Shown here piece by piece: positions 45,970-55,046 of a DNA stretch of 64,000 bases. The first letter of the stretch is position 1. Every line of letters starts with the position of its first letter. The stretch covers positions 186,001 to 250,000 of the forward strand of contig CAVWBT010000001.1 of NCBI GenBank assembly GCA_963753285.1, given 5' to 3'. The notes below the pieces were generated by a model that was not told where the DNA came from, made no database searches, and saw only the letters and a program-made list of their open reading frames with translations. The position numbers and the translations under genes are program-made. Origin of the DNA: JAHEDH01 sp963753285 (GTDB lineage Bacteria; Actinomycetota; Acidimicrobiia; Spongiisociales; ZC4RG35).

Positions 45970-46783
45970 ACGATCAACACGACTCCTCGTCGCCGGCGGG
46001 CTGCTCCTCGGCCTCGCCTTCCTCGCAAGCCCTGCGGCCGCCCAGACCATCGATGGCCCCGTCGTCGAGGAACCACCCGCCATCCAGGTCCCCGAGGTGG
46101 CAGAAGTGGGGGACGTCCCCGCAGTGTCGGTGACGATCGATGGGGCCGAGGGTGGGCTCAGCTCGACCATCACACTGATCCTCCTCTTGACGATCGGGTC
46201 GCTGCTTCCCGGTCTCCTGCTGATGGCGACCAGCTTCACCCGCTTCATCGTGGTGCTCGGACTGACCAGGAACGCCATCGGCATCCAGACCGCCCCGCCA
46301 ACCCCCGTGCTCATCGGCATCGCCCTGTTTCTCACCCTCTTCGTCATGAAGCCGGTCCTCACCGAGGTGTACGACGAGGCTCTCCAACCGCTCATGGATC
46401 AGGAGATCGAGCTCACCGAGGCCTACGACCGGGCGTACGACCCACTCCGTGACTTCATGCTCACCCAGACCCGGGACGACGACCTGCGGCTGTTCCTCGA
46501 CCTGTCGAACGAAGTCCAGCCCGAGAGTCCCGACGAGATCGGCGCATCGGTGTTGGTGCCGGCGTTCGTGGTCAGCGAGCTGCGGACCGCCTTCATCATC
46601 GGGTTCGTGGTGTTCGTGCCGTTCCTTGCGATCGACCTGATCGTGTCGACGGTGCTGATGGCGCTCGGAATGGTGATGTTGCCCCCGACCTTCATCTCGC
46701 TTCCACTGAAGCTGCTGCTGTTCGTACTCGTGGATGGCTGGGTACTGCTGATCGGGTCGCTCGTCTCGTCGGTGAACGGTTAG
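45956..46783 (+). CDS. fliP: Flagellar export gate protein FliP
   Basis: Core channel subunit of the export gate. 275 residues from GTG. Signal peptide (residues 1-29, ending AAA/Q), then FliP motifs LLMATSFTRFIVVLGLTRNAIG, VLVPAFVVSELRTAFIIGF and MVMLPP. Confidence 0.95.
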   Translation: MSATRRSTRLLVAGGLLLGLAFLASPAAAQTIDGPVVEEPPAIQVPEVAEVGDVPAVSVTIDGAEGGLSSTITLILLLTIGSLLPGLLLMATSFTRFIVVLGLTRNAIGIQTAPPTPVLIGIALFLTLFVMKPVLTEVYDEALQPLMDQEIELTEAYDRAYDPLRDFMLTQTRDDDLRLFLDLSNEVQPESPDEIGASVLVPAFVVSELRTAFIIGFVVFVPFLAIDLIVSTVLMALGMVMLPPTFISLPLKLLLFVLVDGWVLLIGSLVSSVNG

Positions 46784-46791
46784 GAGCGCCA

Positions 46792-47055
46792 ATGACCGAC
46801 ATCCAGGTCATCGAAATCCTCTTCGACGCCTTCAGCGTCGTCACCACCGTCGCCGGTCCCCTGCTGGCCGCAGCACTGTTCATCGGCGTCGCCGTCTCGG
46901 TCGTCCAGACCGTCACCCAGGTCCAGGAGATGACACTGTCCTTCGTGCCGAAACTGGTGGCGACCGGGGCGATCCTCGTCTTCGGAGGCAACTGGATGAT
47001 CCGGGAGCTCGTGGCCTGGGTCACCGCGCTCTGGACGCAGATCGGCTCGATGTGA
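46792..47055 (+). CDS. fliQ: Flagellar export gate protein FliQ
   Basis: 87 residues, two transmembrane helices, VSVVQTVTQVQEMTLSFVPKL motif of the family. Eight bases after fliP; overlaps fliR. Confidence 0.94.
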   Translation: MTDIQVIEILFDAFSVVTTVAGPLLAAALFIGVAVSVVQTVTQVQEMTLSFVPKLVATGAILVFGGNWMIRELVAWVTALWTQIGSM

Positions 47056-47819
47056 CGACGAGCCTGGTCCTGAACCAGCAGGATCTGCTCGGCCTTGTCC
47101 TGTCGATGAGCCGAGTCGGAGCGTTCGCGGTCGCATCCCCGATCGTCAGAGTCCTGCCCGTCCCCGGTCGTCTTGCGTTCACGCTTGCAGTGGGCTTTGC
47201 ACTCTCAGAACCGGCACTGTCAGACGGTGCGATGTCGGACTTCGTGGCCGCCACCGCCGTCAACGTCGGTGTCGGGGTGGTCCTCGGCTTCCTCACCGGC
47301 ATCTTCATCCACGCGTTCACGGTGGCGGGCGCCATCATCGACCTCACATCGGGCCTCAACGCCGCACAGATCTTCGACCCCGTCACCGGGATGCAGAACT
47401 CCGTGTTCGGCCGCGGGTTCAACCTGATGGCGATCGTGCTCTGGTTCGTCGTCGGCGGCGACCGGCTCATGGTCGAGGGGCTGGCGGCGACCGTCGCGAC
47501 GATCCCGCTCGACGGATCGATCACCGTCGCCGCCGGGGTCGCCGACTTCGCCGTCGATCTCGTCGCCACGATGCTCCGCAGCGCCGTCGAGCTCGCCATC
47601 CCCGCCCTCGCCGCCCTCTTCATCACCGAGGTGGCATTCGGTGTCGCTGCGCGTTTCGCACCGCAGGCAAACGTCTTCTCGATCGGCCTCCCGGCCAGGA
47701 TCATCGCCTCGCTGGCGACGATCTCACTGGTCGTCGCAGCCTTCCCGGCGGTGATCTCCAACAACCTCGACACCACTCGAGAGACCATCGTCACCACCAT
47801 CCGCGCCCTCGGCGGGTAG
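47052..47819 (+). CDS. fliR: Flagellar export gate protein FliR
   Basis: 255 residues, about six transmembrane segments; GTG start inside the fliQ stop. Motifs MSRVGAFAVASPI near the N-terminus and GLNAAQIFDPVTGMQNSVFG in the middle fit FliR. Confidence 0.93.
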   Translation: MTTSLVLNQQDLLGLVLSMSRVGAFAVASPIVRVLPVPGRLAFTLAVGFALSEPALSDGAMSDFVAATAVNVGVGVVLGFLTGIFIHAFTVAGAIIDLTSGLNAAQIFDPVTGMQNSVFGRGFNLMAIVLWFVVGGDRLMVEGLAATVATIPLDGSITVAAGVADFAVDLVATMLRSAVELAIPALAALFITEVAFGVAARFAPQANVFSIGLPARIIASLATISLVVAAFPAVISNNLDTTRETIVTTIRALGG

Positions 47820-47981
47820 CTCGCAGCTGTGGGCTTGCTCGCCGGCGCTCGGATTGCCGCTGCTGGCATCCGGCCTGGCGGCGAGGCCTCGGCATGCTGC
47901 CGCAGCGATGCCCGCGTGCGCATCCCGGGTCACCTACAGTCGAACGGCGGATCCGAGCGAGTTCCCGGGAAAGGATTGGAC
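47820..47981. repeat. Spacer with GC-rich iterated words
   Basis: Contains GCTTGCTCGCCGGCGCTCGG and CCGGCCTGGCGGCGAGGCC-like words, a layout shared with 48465-48525 and 62925-62990. A TACAGT box near 47934 may be a promoter for the next gene. Confidence 0.4.
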
Positions 47982-48428
47982 GTGGCACGCCGGTTTGAAG
48001 GGAAGGGCGAAATCGACTGCACGATCGAGCACGTCGAGCAGGCGATATCGAATCCAGGTCAACTGTTCTTCGAGATCGTCAGCCTCATGCCTGGCATGTC
48101 GCATGTCGAGCTCATGGAACAGGATGACGATTCGGTGACGATCAGGACCAACGAGGGTGTGATGACGCGCTCCAACATCGCACACGATCGAGACGCTGGG
48201 ACCGTCACTCTCGAGTACGACGAGGAGTACGAGGCCGGCTCGCGAGTCACGGCAACGACGCACTTCCGCGAGGCGTTCACGAGCACCGATTCCGGTGTCG
48301 AGCACAGCCTCGTGATGTCCGGCGTCGAAGCCCCCGGATTCCTGGGTTTCCTCTACAGCCGGTTCGGCGTCTCGAACACGGGGAAGGCGTTCCTGACTGC
48401 GACCAAGACCCACCTCGAAGGCTCATGA
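47982..48428 (+). CDS. SRPBCC-fold protein of unknown role
   Basis: 148 residues from a GTG with AAGGA upstream. Alternating beta pattern with a long C-terminal helix, as in polyketide-cyclase/SRPBCC ligand-binding proteins (DUF2505-like is possible). It interrupts the flagellar export genes between fliR and flhB and has no FliA-type promoter, so a flagellar role is not supported. Confidence 0.6.
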   Translation: MARRFEGKGEIDCTIEHVEQAISNPGQLFFEIVSLMPGMSHVELMEQDDDSVTIRTNEGVMTRSNIAHDRDAGTVTLEYDEEYEAGSRVTATTHFREAFTSTDSGVEHSLVMSGVEAPGFLGFLYSRFGVSNTGKAFLTATKTHLEGS

Positions 48429-48719
48429 CGGACGTCCCGTGAAGTCGGCCTGACGGCCTCCCGCCTGATGCTCGCTCGCCGGCGTTTCGCATCGCCGCCG
48501 GGGGCATTCGGCCCGGTGGCCTCAGCGCCATGGGTGCTCCGCACGCCTGTCTTCGAGACGCGCCTGAAGGTGCATCGGGTTCAACGTCTTGTGTAGTGGC
48601 AACACGAGACCGCCCGTTTGCGCTCGACACCGGATCTCGGTCTGGTCACGGCCGCGGCCCCTCGACGCCCGAGGGCCCAGGGCGCCGATGCGGTGCGAGG
48701 CCCACTGCGCAGTCAACGC
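48429..48719. other. Spacer upstream of flhB
   Basis: No gene. GC-rich word repeats at 48440-48530 (GCTCGCTCGCCGGCGTTTCG, GCATTCGGCCCGGTGGCC) and further short repeats of GGGCC/GGCCC up to the flhB promoter. Confidence 0.4.
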
Positions 48720-48746
48720 TTAAGCGAGAGTCCGCACCGCCGACGG
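48720..48746 (+). promoter_or_regulatory. FliA-type promoter of flhB
   Basis: TTAA, 15-base spacer, GCCGACGG; 60 bases upstream of flhB. Confidence 0.72.
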
Positions 48747-48783
48747 GCACCTCGTCACGGAAGAGATGACGAGCCAACGGAGT

Positions 48784-48805
48784 GGCGCAACACAGATGTT
48801 GTGCC
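48784..48805 (+). promoter_or_regulatory. Flagellin-leader-like hairpin directly before flhB
   Basis: Stem GGCGCAAC/GTTGTGCC (one G:U) with loop ACAGAT, closely resembling the flagellin leader hairpin (ACGCAAC/GTTGCGT, loop ACGGAC). The CsrA GGA core is AGA here. It ends one base before the ATG and would hide the initiation site. Confidence 0.55.
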
Positions 48806-48806
48806 A

Positions 48807-49847
48807 ATGAGCGACAAGTCGCAGAAGACAGAGAAGGCGACTCCCAAGCGGAAACGGGACGCCAAGCGGAAGGGTCAGGTCACCAAGTCGACCGAGATCC
48901 CGGTCGCTGCGTCGTTGATCGCCGCCCTCATCGCCCTCCGCGCATTCGCTCCCTCCGCCACTCGGTCAGTCGTCAACACCGCACAGAACCTGATCTCCCA
49001 ATCCGGCAGCGGCCTCGAGATGACGACCGTCGGGTCGATGGCGGGCCAGATGTTCGTTGCCGGGGTGGCTCCGTTCGTGGCGGTCGGCGTCGGTCTGGGC
49101 CTCATAGCCGGATTCGGCCAGGTCGGATTCATGCTGGCTCCCGAGGCCGCCAAGCCCAAGTTCTCCCACATCAGCCCGAAGAAGGGCCTCCAGCGCTTCA
49201 AGCCCTCGGTCGCAGGCTGGGATCTCTTCCGCACGATCCTGAAGCTCGGCCTCCTGGCCGTCTTCATCTACGACCCGATCGCAAACGGCGTGAAGGTGCT
49301 CGTCGGCACGTCCAACCTCGACAGGGCACTCACCGAGACGAGCGGGATGGTCTGGAACGTTCTCGTCCGCTCGGCGCTCCTGGCGGCCCTGATCGGTGGC
49401 ACCGACTACGCCTTCAACCGCTGGCGCACGAATCGCGACATGAAGATGTCCAAGGAAGAGGTCAAGCGGGAGTCGAAGGATGCCCAGGGCGACCCGCTCA
49501 TCAAGGCGCAGCGCAGGCGGCGGGCGATGGACATGAGCCGCAACCGGTTGATCAACGTCACCACCGCCGACGTCGTTGTCACGAACCCGACCCATTTCGC
49601 CGTGGCGCTCTCCTACTCCGCCGCCGACCCCGCCCCGCGGGTGGTCGCCAAGGGCACCGACTTCCAGGCCAAGAGGATTCGCAAGATGGCGGCACGCCAC
49701 GGAATACCGATCATCGAGCAGCGACCCCTCGCCCGGGCCCTGTACCGCAAGGTCAAGGTCGGAAAGATGATCCCCGCCGTCCTCTTCGAAGCCGCCGCCG
49801 TCGTGCTCGCAGAGTCCTATCGCCGACGCGGACGCCGAGCCGCCTGA
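48807..49847 (+). CDS. flhB: Flagellar export switch protein FlhB
   Basis: Switches export specificity from hook to filament. 346 residues: a basic N-terminus (KTEKATPKRKRDAKRKGQV), four transmembrane segments, and a cytoplasmic domain with the self-cleaving NPTH motif at 260-263. Confidence 0.95.
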   Translation: MSDKSQKTEKATPKRKRDAKRKGQVTKSTEIPVAASLIAALIALRAFAPSATRSVVNTAQNLISQSGSGLEMTTVGSMAGQMFVAGVAPFVAVGVGLGLIAGFGQVGFMLAPEAAKPKFSHISPKKGLQRFKPSVAGWDLFRTILKLGLLAVFIYDPIANGVKVLVGTSNLDRALTETSGMVWNVLVRSALLAALIGGTDYAFNRWRTNRDMKMSKEEVKRESKDAQGDPLIKAQRRRRAMDMSRNRLINVTTADVVVTNPTHFAVALSYSAADPAPRVVAKGTDFQAKRIRKMAARHGIPIIEQRPLARALYRKVKVGKMIPAVLFEAAAVVLAESYRRRGRRAA

Positions 49848-49863
49848 CCCTGGAGCCGACGCC

Positions 49864-51933
49864 TTGACCACACCAAAGCTGACCACGAAGCAGACCTTGA
49901 CCGCCACCGTCGGGCCCCTCGCCCTTGTCGGCGTGGTCATGCTGATGGTGGTCCCGATGCCTGCGGTGCTGCTCGACGTCCTCCTCGCCGCCAACATCGC
50001 CTTGGCGATCCTGGCTCTGCTGGGAGCGATGGTCGTCAATGACACGATGGAGCTGTCGGTCTTCCCGTCGTTTCTCCTCGTCGCCACCCTCGCCCGGCTG
50101 GCCCTCAACGTGTCTTCGACACGACTGATCCTCACCAACGGCTACGCCGGCAAGGTCATCGACACGTTCGGGGGCTTCGTGATCGGCGGTTCGGTGGTCG
50201 TGGGCCTCGTCGTGTTCCTGATCCTCGTCGTGATCCAGTTCGTCGTGATCACCAACGGCGCCGGACGCGTGGCCGAGGTCGCCGCACGCTTCACCCTCGA
50301 TGCGATGCCGGGCAAGCAGATGGCGATCGACGCCGATCTCGGTGCCGGGCTGATCAACGAACAAGAAGCAAAGGCGATGCGTCAGAAGATCTCCAAGGAA
50401 TCCGACTTCTATGGAGCGATGGACGGGGCATCCAAGTTCGTCAAAGGCGATGCGATCGCAGGCATCATCATCACCACGATCAACCTGATCGGCGGACTTG
50501 CGATCGGTCTCGGATCGGCCGGCCTCTCTTTCAACGAGGCCATCGACACCTACAGCCGGCTCTCCGTCGGCGACGGCCTGGTGTCGCAGATCCCAGCGCT
50601 GCTCATCTCGATCGCCACCGGTCTGCTCGTCACACGCGTTGGGACGGAAGGGTCGATGGGGAACGAGCTGGGGCGGCAGATCTTCGGCAACCAACTGGCA
50701 CTCCGCATCGGCGCCGGGGTCATCGCCGGACTCGGCCTCCTGCCGGGCCTTCCGAAGCTGCCATTCTTCGGAATCGCCGCCGTGCTCGCCATCGCATCGA
50801 CACGCATCCCACTCGGTGACGTCCGGGCCGAGATCGAGGTCGACGCCGCAGCCGAGGTTCGGCTCAGCCCTGACGATCCCGAGGCACTCATCGAGCAGAT
50901 GCGCATCGAGCCACTCGAGTTGCATCTCAGCCACGACATCCTCGATCTGGTGGATCCCGACCGGGGCGGGGACCTGCTGGACCGGGTGAAGTCACTCCGC
51001 AGGCAGATGGCGGACGAGCTGGGTGTCGTGATCCCGCTCCTCCGGGCCCGCGACGACGCCAGCCTCCCACCTTCGACCTATCGAGTGGTGCTGCGCGGAA
51101 CCGAGGTGGGCCGGGGTATCGCACCCCGAGATCGCCTCCTGGCGCTCCCGATCGGCGACGGAGCCGAGCTCGAGGCGATGGACGGCATGAGCACGACCGA
51201 GCCGGTGTTCGGGCTCCAGGCGTACTGGGTGCCCGACGGTGCCCGCACCGCGGCCACCGCGGCCGGGGCCACCGTGGTGGACCGCTCGTCGGCGATCGTC
51301 ACGCACCTCGCCGAGGTCGTCAGGTCATCTGCGTCTCAATTGCTCACCCGCCAGGACGTCCAGTTGCTCATCGAAGGCCTCCGCTACGACGAGCCGATCC
51401 TGGCGAACGAAGTCGGGTCCGACCTGCTTCCGCTTCCACTCCTCCACGCCATCCTGCGCTCGCTGCTCGACGACGGGGTCTCGATCCGTGACATCGGCCG
51501 CATCGTGGAGGCGGTCACGTCGAAGGCGTCAGAGACCAAGAGCCTGGACCAGCTCGTCACGGCCGCCCGTATCGCGTTGGGTGCGGCGATCGTCGGCAAG
51601 CTCGCCCCCGACGGCCAGATGGCAGTCGTCACGTTCGACCCGGCTCTCGAAGCGGCGTATCACGAATCGCTCCGACAGATCGACGGCGTCACCCATCTCG
51701 TTCTCGACCCGATCAAGTTGGAGAAGCTCCGACAGGACGCCACGGCGGCGCTCACCGCCGCCGCAGGCAACCCGATCGCCATCGTGTGCAGCCAGGCGCT
51801 CCGCAAGCCACTGCACCGCACCCTCCATTCCATGGGCGTCGACATCGCCGTCGTCGCCTTCCCGGAACTGCCACCTCACATCAGCCTCACACCGATCGGT
51901 GTGATCGAACACGGGGAGACAACACATGTCTGA
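49864..51933 (+). CDS. flhA: Flagellar export gate protein FlhA
   Basis: Nonameric export gate/proton channel. 689 residues from a TTG; eight transmembrane helices in the first 330 residues with MELSVFPSFLLVATLARLALN and DAMPGKQMAIDADL (the FHIPEP-region signatures), then the cytoplasmic substrate-docking domain. Overlaps the next gene by eight bases. Confidence 0.95.
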   Translation: MTTPKLTTKQTLTATVGPLALVGVVMLMVVPMPAVLLDVLLAANIALAILALLGAMVVNDTMELSVFPSFLLVATLARLALNVSSTRLILTNGYAGKVIDTFGGFVIGGSVVVGLVVFLILVVIQFVVITNGAGRVAEVAARFTLDAMPGKQMAIDADLGAGLINEQEAKAMRQKISKESDFYGAMDGASKFVKGDAIAGIIITTINLIGGLAIGLGSAGLSFNEAIDTYSRLSVGDGLVSQIPALLISIATGLLVTRVGTEGSMGNELGRQIFGNQLALRIGAGVIAGLGLLPGLPKLPFFGIAAVLAIASTRIPLGDVRAEIEVDAAAEVRLSPDDPEALIEQMRIEPLELHLSHDILDLVDPDRGGDLLDRVKSLRRQMADELGVVIPLLRARDDASLPPSTYRVVLRGTEVGRGIAPRDRLLALPIGDGAELEAMDGMSTTEPVFGLQAYWVPDGARTAATAAGATVVDRSSAIVTHLAEVVRSSASQLLTRQDVQLLIEGLRYDEPILANEVGSDLLPLPLLHAILRSLLDDGVSIRDIGRIVEAVTSKASETKSLDQLVTAARIALGAAIVGKLAPDGQMAVVTFDPALEAAYHESLRQIDGVTHLVLDPIKLEKLRQDATAALTAAAGNPIAIVCSQALRKPLHRTLHSMGVDIAVVAFPELPPHISLTPIGVIEHGETTHV

Positions 51934-52774
51934 GAAACCGGACACCGTCCTGATCGAAGCCGACACCATCGAGTCGGCGCTCGAGGCGCTCACGGAGCGA
52001 TACGGCGCCGAAGCCACCATCGTGAGCGCCGAACGCGTTCGCCGCGGTGGCGTCGCCGGGTTCTTTGCAACCGAGGTCGTCGAACTGGTGGCGATCCCGC
52101 CCCTCTCCGGTCGACACATCGAGGAGAAGCCGGTCGACGAGGTGATCGATGTCGGTCGAGGGCAGCCCAGCGGTGTGGACTCGGCGTTCGCTCGACTGCT
52201 CGACGCAGCCGAACAGGCCGACGTCGCCCGCCCGTCGAGCACCGTCGCCGTGCTCGACGTTCCGAATCCCGACGAGAAGCCGGTCGCCGATCGATCCCCC
52301 GATCGACCGGCACGCCGAACGGCCGTCGAGGGAATCCGTTGGAATGTCTCCCGCCTCATCGAGATCGGGCTTCCCGGATCACTGATCGAAGACCTCATGT
52401 CACTCGACCCGACCGACGACCTCGCCCATGTCGAGCAACTCGCCCGGTCGATCGCTCCGCTCACCGGCGACATGCCGGCGGAACCGCATCGCATGATCGG
52501 CACCCAGGACGGGCGTCACTCCGCCGACGTGGAGATCACCGACCGAAGCCGTCCCGTTCACCTGGTGCTCGCCGCCGGTGACCAACTCGACGTCACCAAG
52601 CCGCCGCCCGCCATCGTCTCCTGGGCCCACGACACCGCGGCACCGACCGCGATCGCCGTCGCGTGGCAGACCGGCGCCACCCTGGGCTGGGCAGGATCGG
52701 GTGACGGGCAGGTCAGGCGGATCACGCCGGTCGATGCCGCCCTCGCCCTGAGAAGGCTGCTGGTGGGCCGATGA
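51926..52774 (+). CDS. FlhF-like protein lacking the GTPase core
   Basis: 282 residues. Residues 1-50 match the FlhF B-domain pattern (ALEALTERYGAEATIVSAERVRRGGVAGFF cut into its two conserved parts). A middle helical part (about 145-190, LIEIGLPGSLIEDLM) resembles the N domain of SRP-type GTPases. No P-loop GxxGxGKT, no DTAGR and no TKLD are present; the last 90 residues replace the G domain. Position after flhA is the flhF position. FlhF normally sets flagellar location and number with FlhG, which is not seen here. Degenerated or repurposed FlhF. Confidence 0.7.
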   Translation: MSEKPDTVLIEADTIESALEALTERYGAEATIVSAERVRRGGVAGFFATEVVELVAIPPLSGRHIEEKPVDEVIDVGRGQPSGVDSAFARLLDAAEQADVARPSSTVAVLDVPNPDEKPVADRSPDRPARRTAVEGIRWNVSRLIEIGLPGSLIEDLMSLDPTDDLAHVEQLARSIAPLTGDMPAEPHRMIGTQDGRHSADVEITDRSRPVHLVLAAGDQLDVTKPPPAIVSWAHDTAAPTAIAVAWQTGATLGWAGSGDGQVRRITPVDAALALRRLLVGR

Positions 52775-52980
52775 GCGCACCTCAGACGTTCAAACGCCTG
52801 GTCGCCATCGCAGGCCTGCTGCTGGTGGTCCCGATCGCTCTCCAGCTCATCTCGGGCACGATCACACCGCTCGATGCGGGCATTCGGGCCGTGGTCCTCT
52901 TCGGCGGCGTGCTGGTGTCCCGCCGCCTCGCCAACCTCACACCCCGCCCTCTGATGGTGGTCGACGCCGACACCGAGTAG
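52771..52980 (+). CDS. Small two-helix membrane protein
   Basis: 69 residues with two hydrophobic segments (about 9-26 and 37-53) and a short acidic tail. Start overlaps the flhF-like stop (ATGA), so it is co-translated. No family recognised. Confidence 0.65.
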   Translation: MSAPQTFKRLVAIAGLLLVVPIALQLISGTITPLDAGIRAVVLFGGVLVSRRLANLTPRPLMVVDADTE

Positions 52981-53060
52981 GTCGCGGGCACCCGCCTCAT
53001 GCACCGAGGCGTGCGGCCGTCCGGGGGTCGGAGTTCGGCGACGGGCCCGACCGAGCCATC

Positions 53061-54071
53061 ATGGTGCGGATGAGAGCCGGCCGTCTGGTGTTGGGCGCAA
53101 CTGCAGCGCTCGGTGTGATCCTCGTTCTCCTCGTGGCGGTCGCAGGCGATGAGGAGACGATCCGCGAGGACCCTGCGGAGTCGGTGGCCGCCCGGTCGGC
53201 GCTCGAGGAAGCTCCCGAAACACCGACGACGCGTCCGGCCACCACGCCACCCACTCCCACCGTCCCTGCGACCTCCGCGGCCCCGACCACGACGACGACG
53301 CTCACGGTCACCACCGAAACGACAACCGCACCATCGCCATCGACAACCGACCCGAAGGTGAGTGACTACACCCCGGTGCCCAAGCCCGGGGCCGGGCCGG
53401 GGACGGTCGCCCCTGGAGGAGCGCTCACCAAGCACCTCGCTGCCGACATCGCAACGGCATTCGGCTTCGACACGATGGACATCGAACAGGCCATCTCCGA
53501 ACTGCAGCTCCCCCCAGAGGCAGGCGGGAACCCCGAGGGATGGCTGGCGCCAGGCACCTATCCGATCGGCGAGAACGCCACTCCACAGGCGGTGGCCCAG
53601 TCGATGGTCGATCGAAGGGTGGCGCAACTCGAGGAGCGGGGCATCCCGCGAGAACAGTGGCAGCGAGTGCTGACAGCCGCCTCGGTGATCGAAAAGGAGA
53701 CGTACAACCAGAACGAGAAACCCGGCGTCGCGCGGGTGCTCACCAACCGGCTGGCCGGGGGCGGCCCCCTGCAGATGGACTCGATCATCCTCTACCCGGT
53801 GCCCGAGGACCGGATCTTCACGAGCAGTGCCGAACGGGCATCCGACCAGCCCTACAACTCATATCGACACAACGGCCTGCCACCGACACCGATCTGTTCA
53901 CCCGACGAGGCTTCCCTCGACGCGTTCCTGGCTCCTCCGCCGGGTGACTGGTGGTTCTACGTGACCATCGACCTGGACTCGGGCGAGACCCGGTACGCCG
54001 TCACCTACGACGAGCACCTCGAGAACGTCGAACTCCTCCGCGCCTGGTTGGGAGAACACCCCACTCCGTAG
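53061..54071 (+). CDS. mltG: Endolytic murein transglycosylase MltG (YceG-like)
   Basis: Cleaves nascent glycan strands at the membrane. 336 residues: a transmembrane helix (8-28), a Pro/Thr-rich linker (about 50-115), then the YceG catalytic domain with putative catalytic Glu211 in ASVIEKET and the family motifs RVLTNRL, LQMDS, PYNSYRHNGLPPTPIC and EH near the C-terminus. In many actinobacteria it sits near aroE/alaS; here it borders the flagellar locus. Confidence 0.9.
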   Translation: MVRMRAGRLVLGATAALGVILVLLVAVAGDEETIREDPAESVAARSALEEAPETPTTRPATTPPTPTVPATSAAPTTTTTLTVTTETTTAPSPSTTDPKVSDYTPVPKPGAGPGTVAPGGALTKHLAADIATAFGFDTMDIEQAISELQLPPEAGGNPEGWLAPGTYPIGENATPQAVAQSMVDRRVAQLEERGIPREQWQRVLTAASVIEKETYNQNEKPGVARVLTNRLAGGGPLQMDSIILYPVPEDRIFTSSAERASDQPYNSYRHNGLPPTPICSPDEASLDAFLAPPPGDWWFYVTIDLDSGETRYAVTYDEHLENVELLRAWLGEHPTP

Positions 54072-54152
54072 GCCACACGCCGGCGACGGCAGGCCCGAAC
54101 GTCGGCAGCGACGCACGCGTAGAGTCGGAACCGAAGCGCGAGACGAGGTGCC

Positions 54153-55046
54153 ATGGGAACGGCCATCACCACCGAGGGCCTCTCGAAGATGTACGGGAAG
54201 CGACAGGGGCTCGCGGGCCTCGACATGACCGTCGAGACCGGCGAGATCTACGGGTTCCTCGGACCGAATGGCGCCGGGAAGACCACCACGATCCGCATCC
54301 TGCTCGATGTCATCCGGGCAACGACGGGACATGCCGAGGTGCTCGGGCTCGACCCGGCGACCAACAGCGTCGCCGTCAGACGGAAGGTCGGATATCTGCC
54401 GGGTGACTTCGTCGTCGACGGCCGACAGACCGGCCGCCAGTTGCTCGACCACCTCTCGGCACTCAGGGGAGGCGTGGCGAAACAGCGCATCGACGGGCTC
54501 GCCGAACGGCTCGGGCTCGATCTGTCGTTGCTGATCAAGTCCCTGTCCAAGGGCAACCGCCAGAAACTCGGACTGGTCCAGAGCTTCATGCACGAACCCG
54601 AGCTGCTCATCCTCGACGAGCCCACCGCCGGGCTCGATCCGCTCGTCCAGCGCGAGTTCCAGCAGATGGCACGCGAGGCCATCGCAGGCGGACAGACCGT
54701 CTTCATGTCGTCACACGTGCTCAGCGAGGTCCAGGCCATCGTCGATCGGGTCGGGATCATCCGGGATGGCCGCATGGTGGCGGTCGACCGGGTGGAAGAC
54801 CTGCGGCAGCGGGCGGTCCGCCGCATACTGGTCCAGTTCGACGAGCCGATCACCGCCGACGGTTTCTCGACGCTCGACGGTATCGCAGACCTCTCGATCG
54901 ACGGCAGCACCCTCACGTGCACCCTGGCAGGACGAGCCGACGGGTTCGTGAAAGCCCTCGCCAGGTATCCGGTGGCGTCGATCCTGTCCGAAGAGCCCGA
55001 CCTGGACGACATCTTCTTCGAGTACTACACAGGAGAGGGAGCATGA
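54153..55046 (+). CDS. ABC transporter ATP-binding protein (ABC-2 exporter type)
   Basis: 297 residues; Walker A GPNGAGKTT (37-45), signature LSKGNRQK, Walker B LLILDEPTAGLD, and a C-terminal extension typical of multidrug/CcmA-type ATPases. GAGG lies before the ATG. Coupled to the permease gene downstream by a four-base overlap. Substrate unknown. Confidence 0.92.
   Translation: MGTAITTEGLSKMYGKRQGLAGLDMTVETGEIYGFLGPNGAGKTTTIRILLDVIRATTGHAEVLGLDPATNSVAVRRKVGYLPGDFVVDGRQTGRQLLDHLSALRGGVAKQRIDGLAERLGLDLSLLIKSLSKGNRQKLGLVQSFMHEPELLILDEPTAGLDPLVQREFQQMAREAIAGGQTVFMSSHVLSEVQAIVDRVGIIRDGRMVAVDRVEDLRQRAVRRILVQFDEPITADGFSTLDGIADLSIDGSTLTCTLAGRADGFVKALARYPVASILSEEPDLDDIFFEYYTGEGA

Noticed and set aside
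53046..53053. CCCGACCG seven bases before mltG as a FliA-type -10
   Set aside because: No TTAA-like box lies 15 bases upstream, so it is not counted in the regulon.
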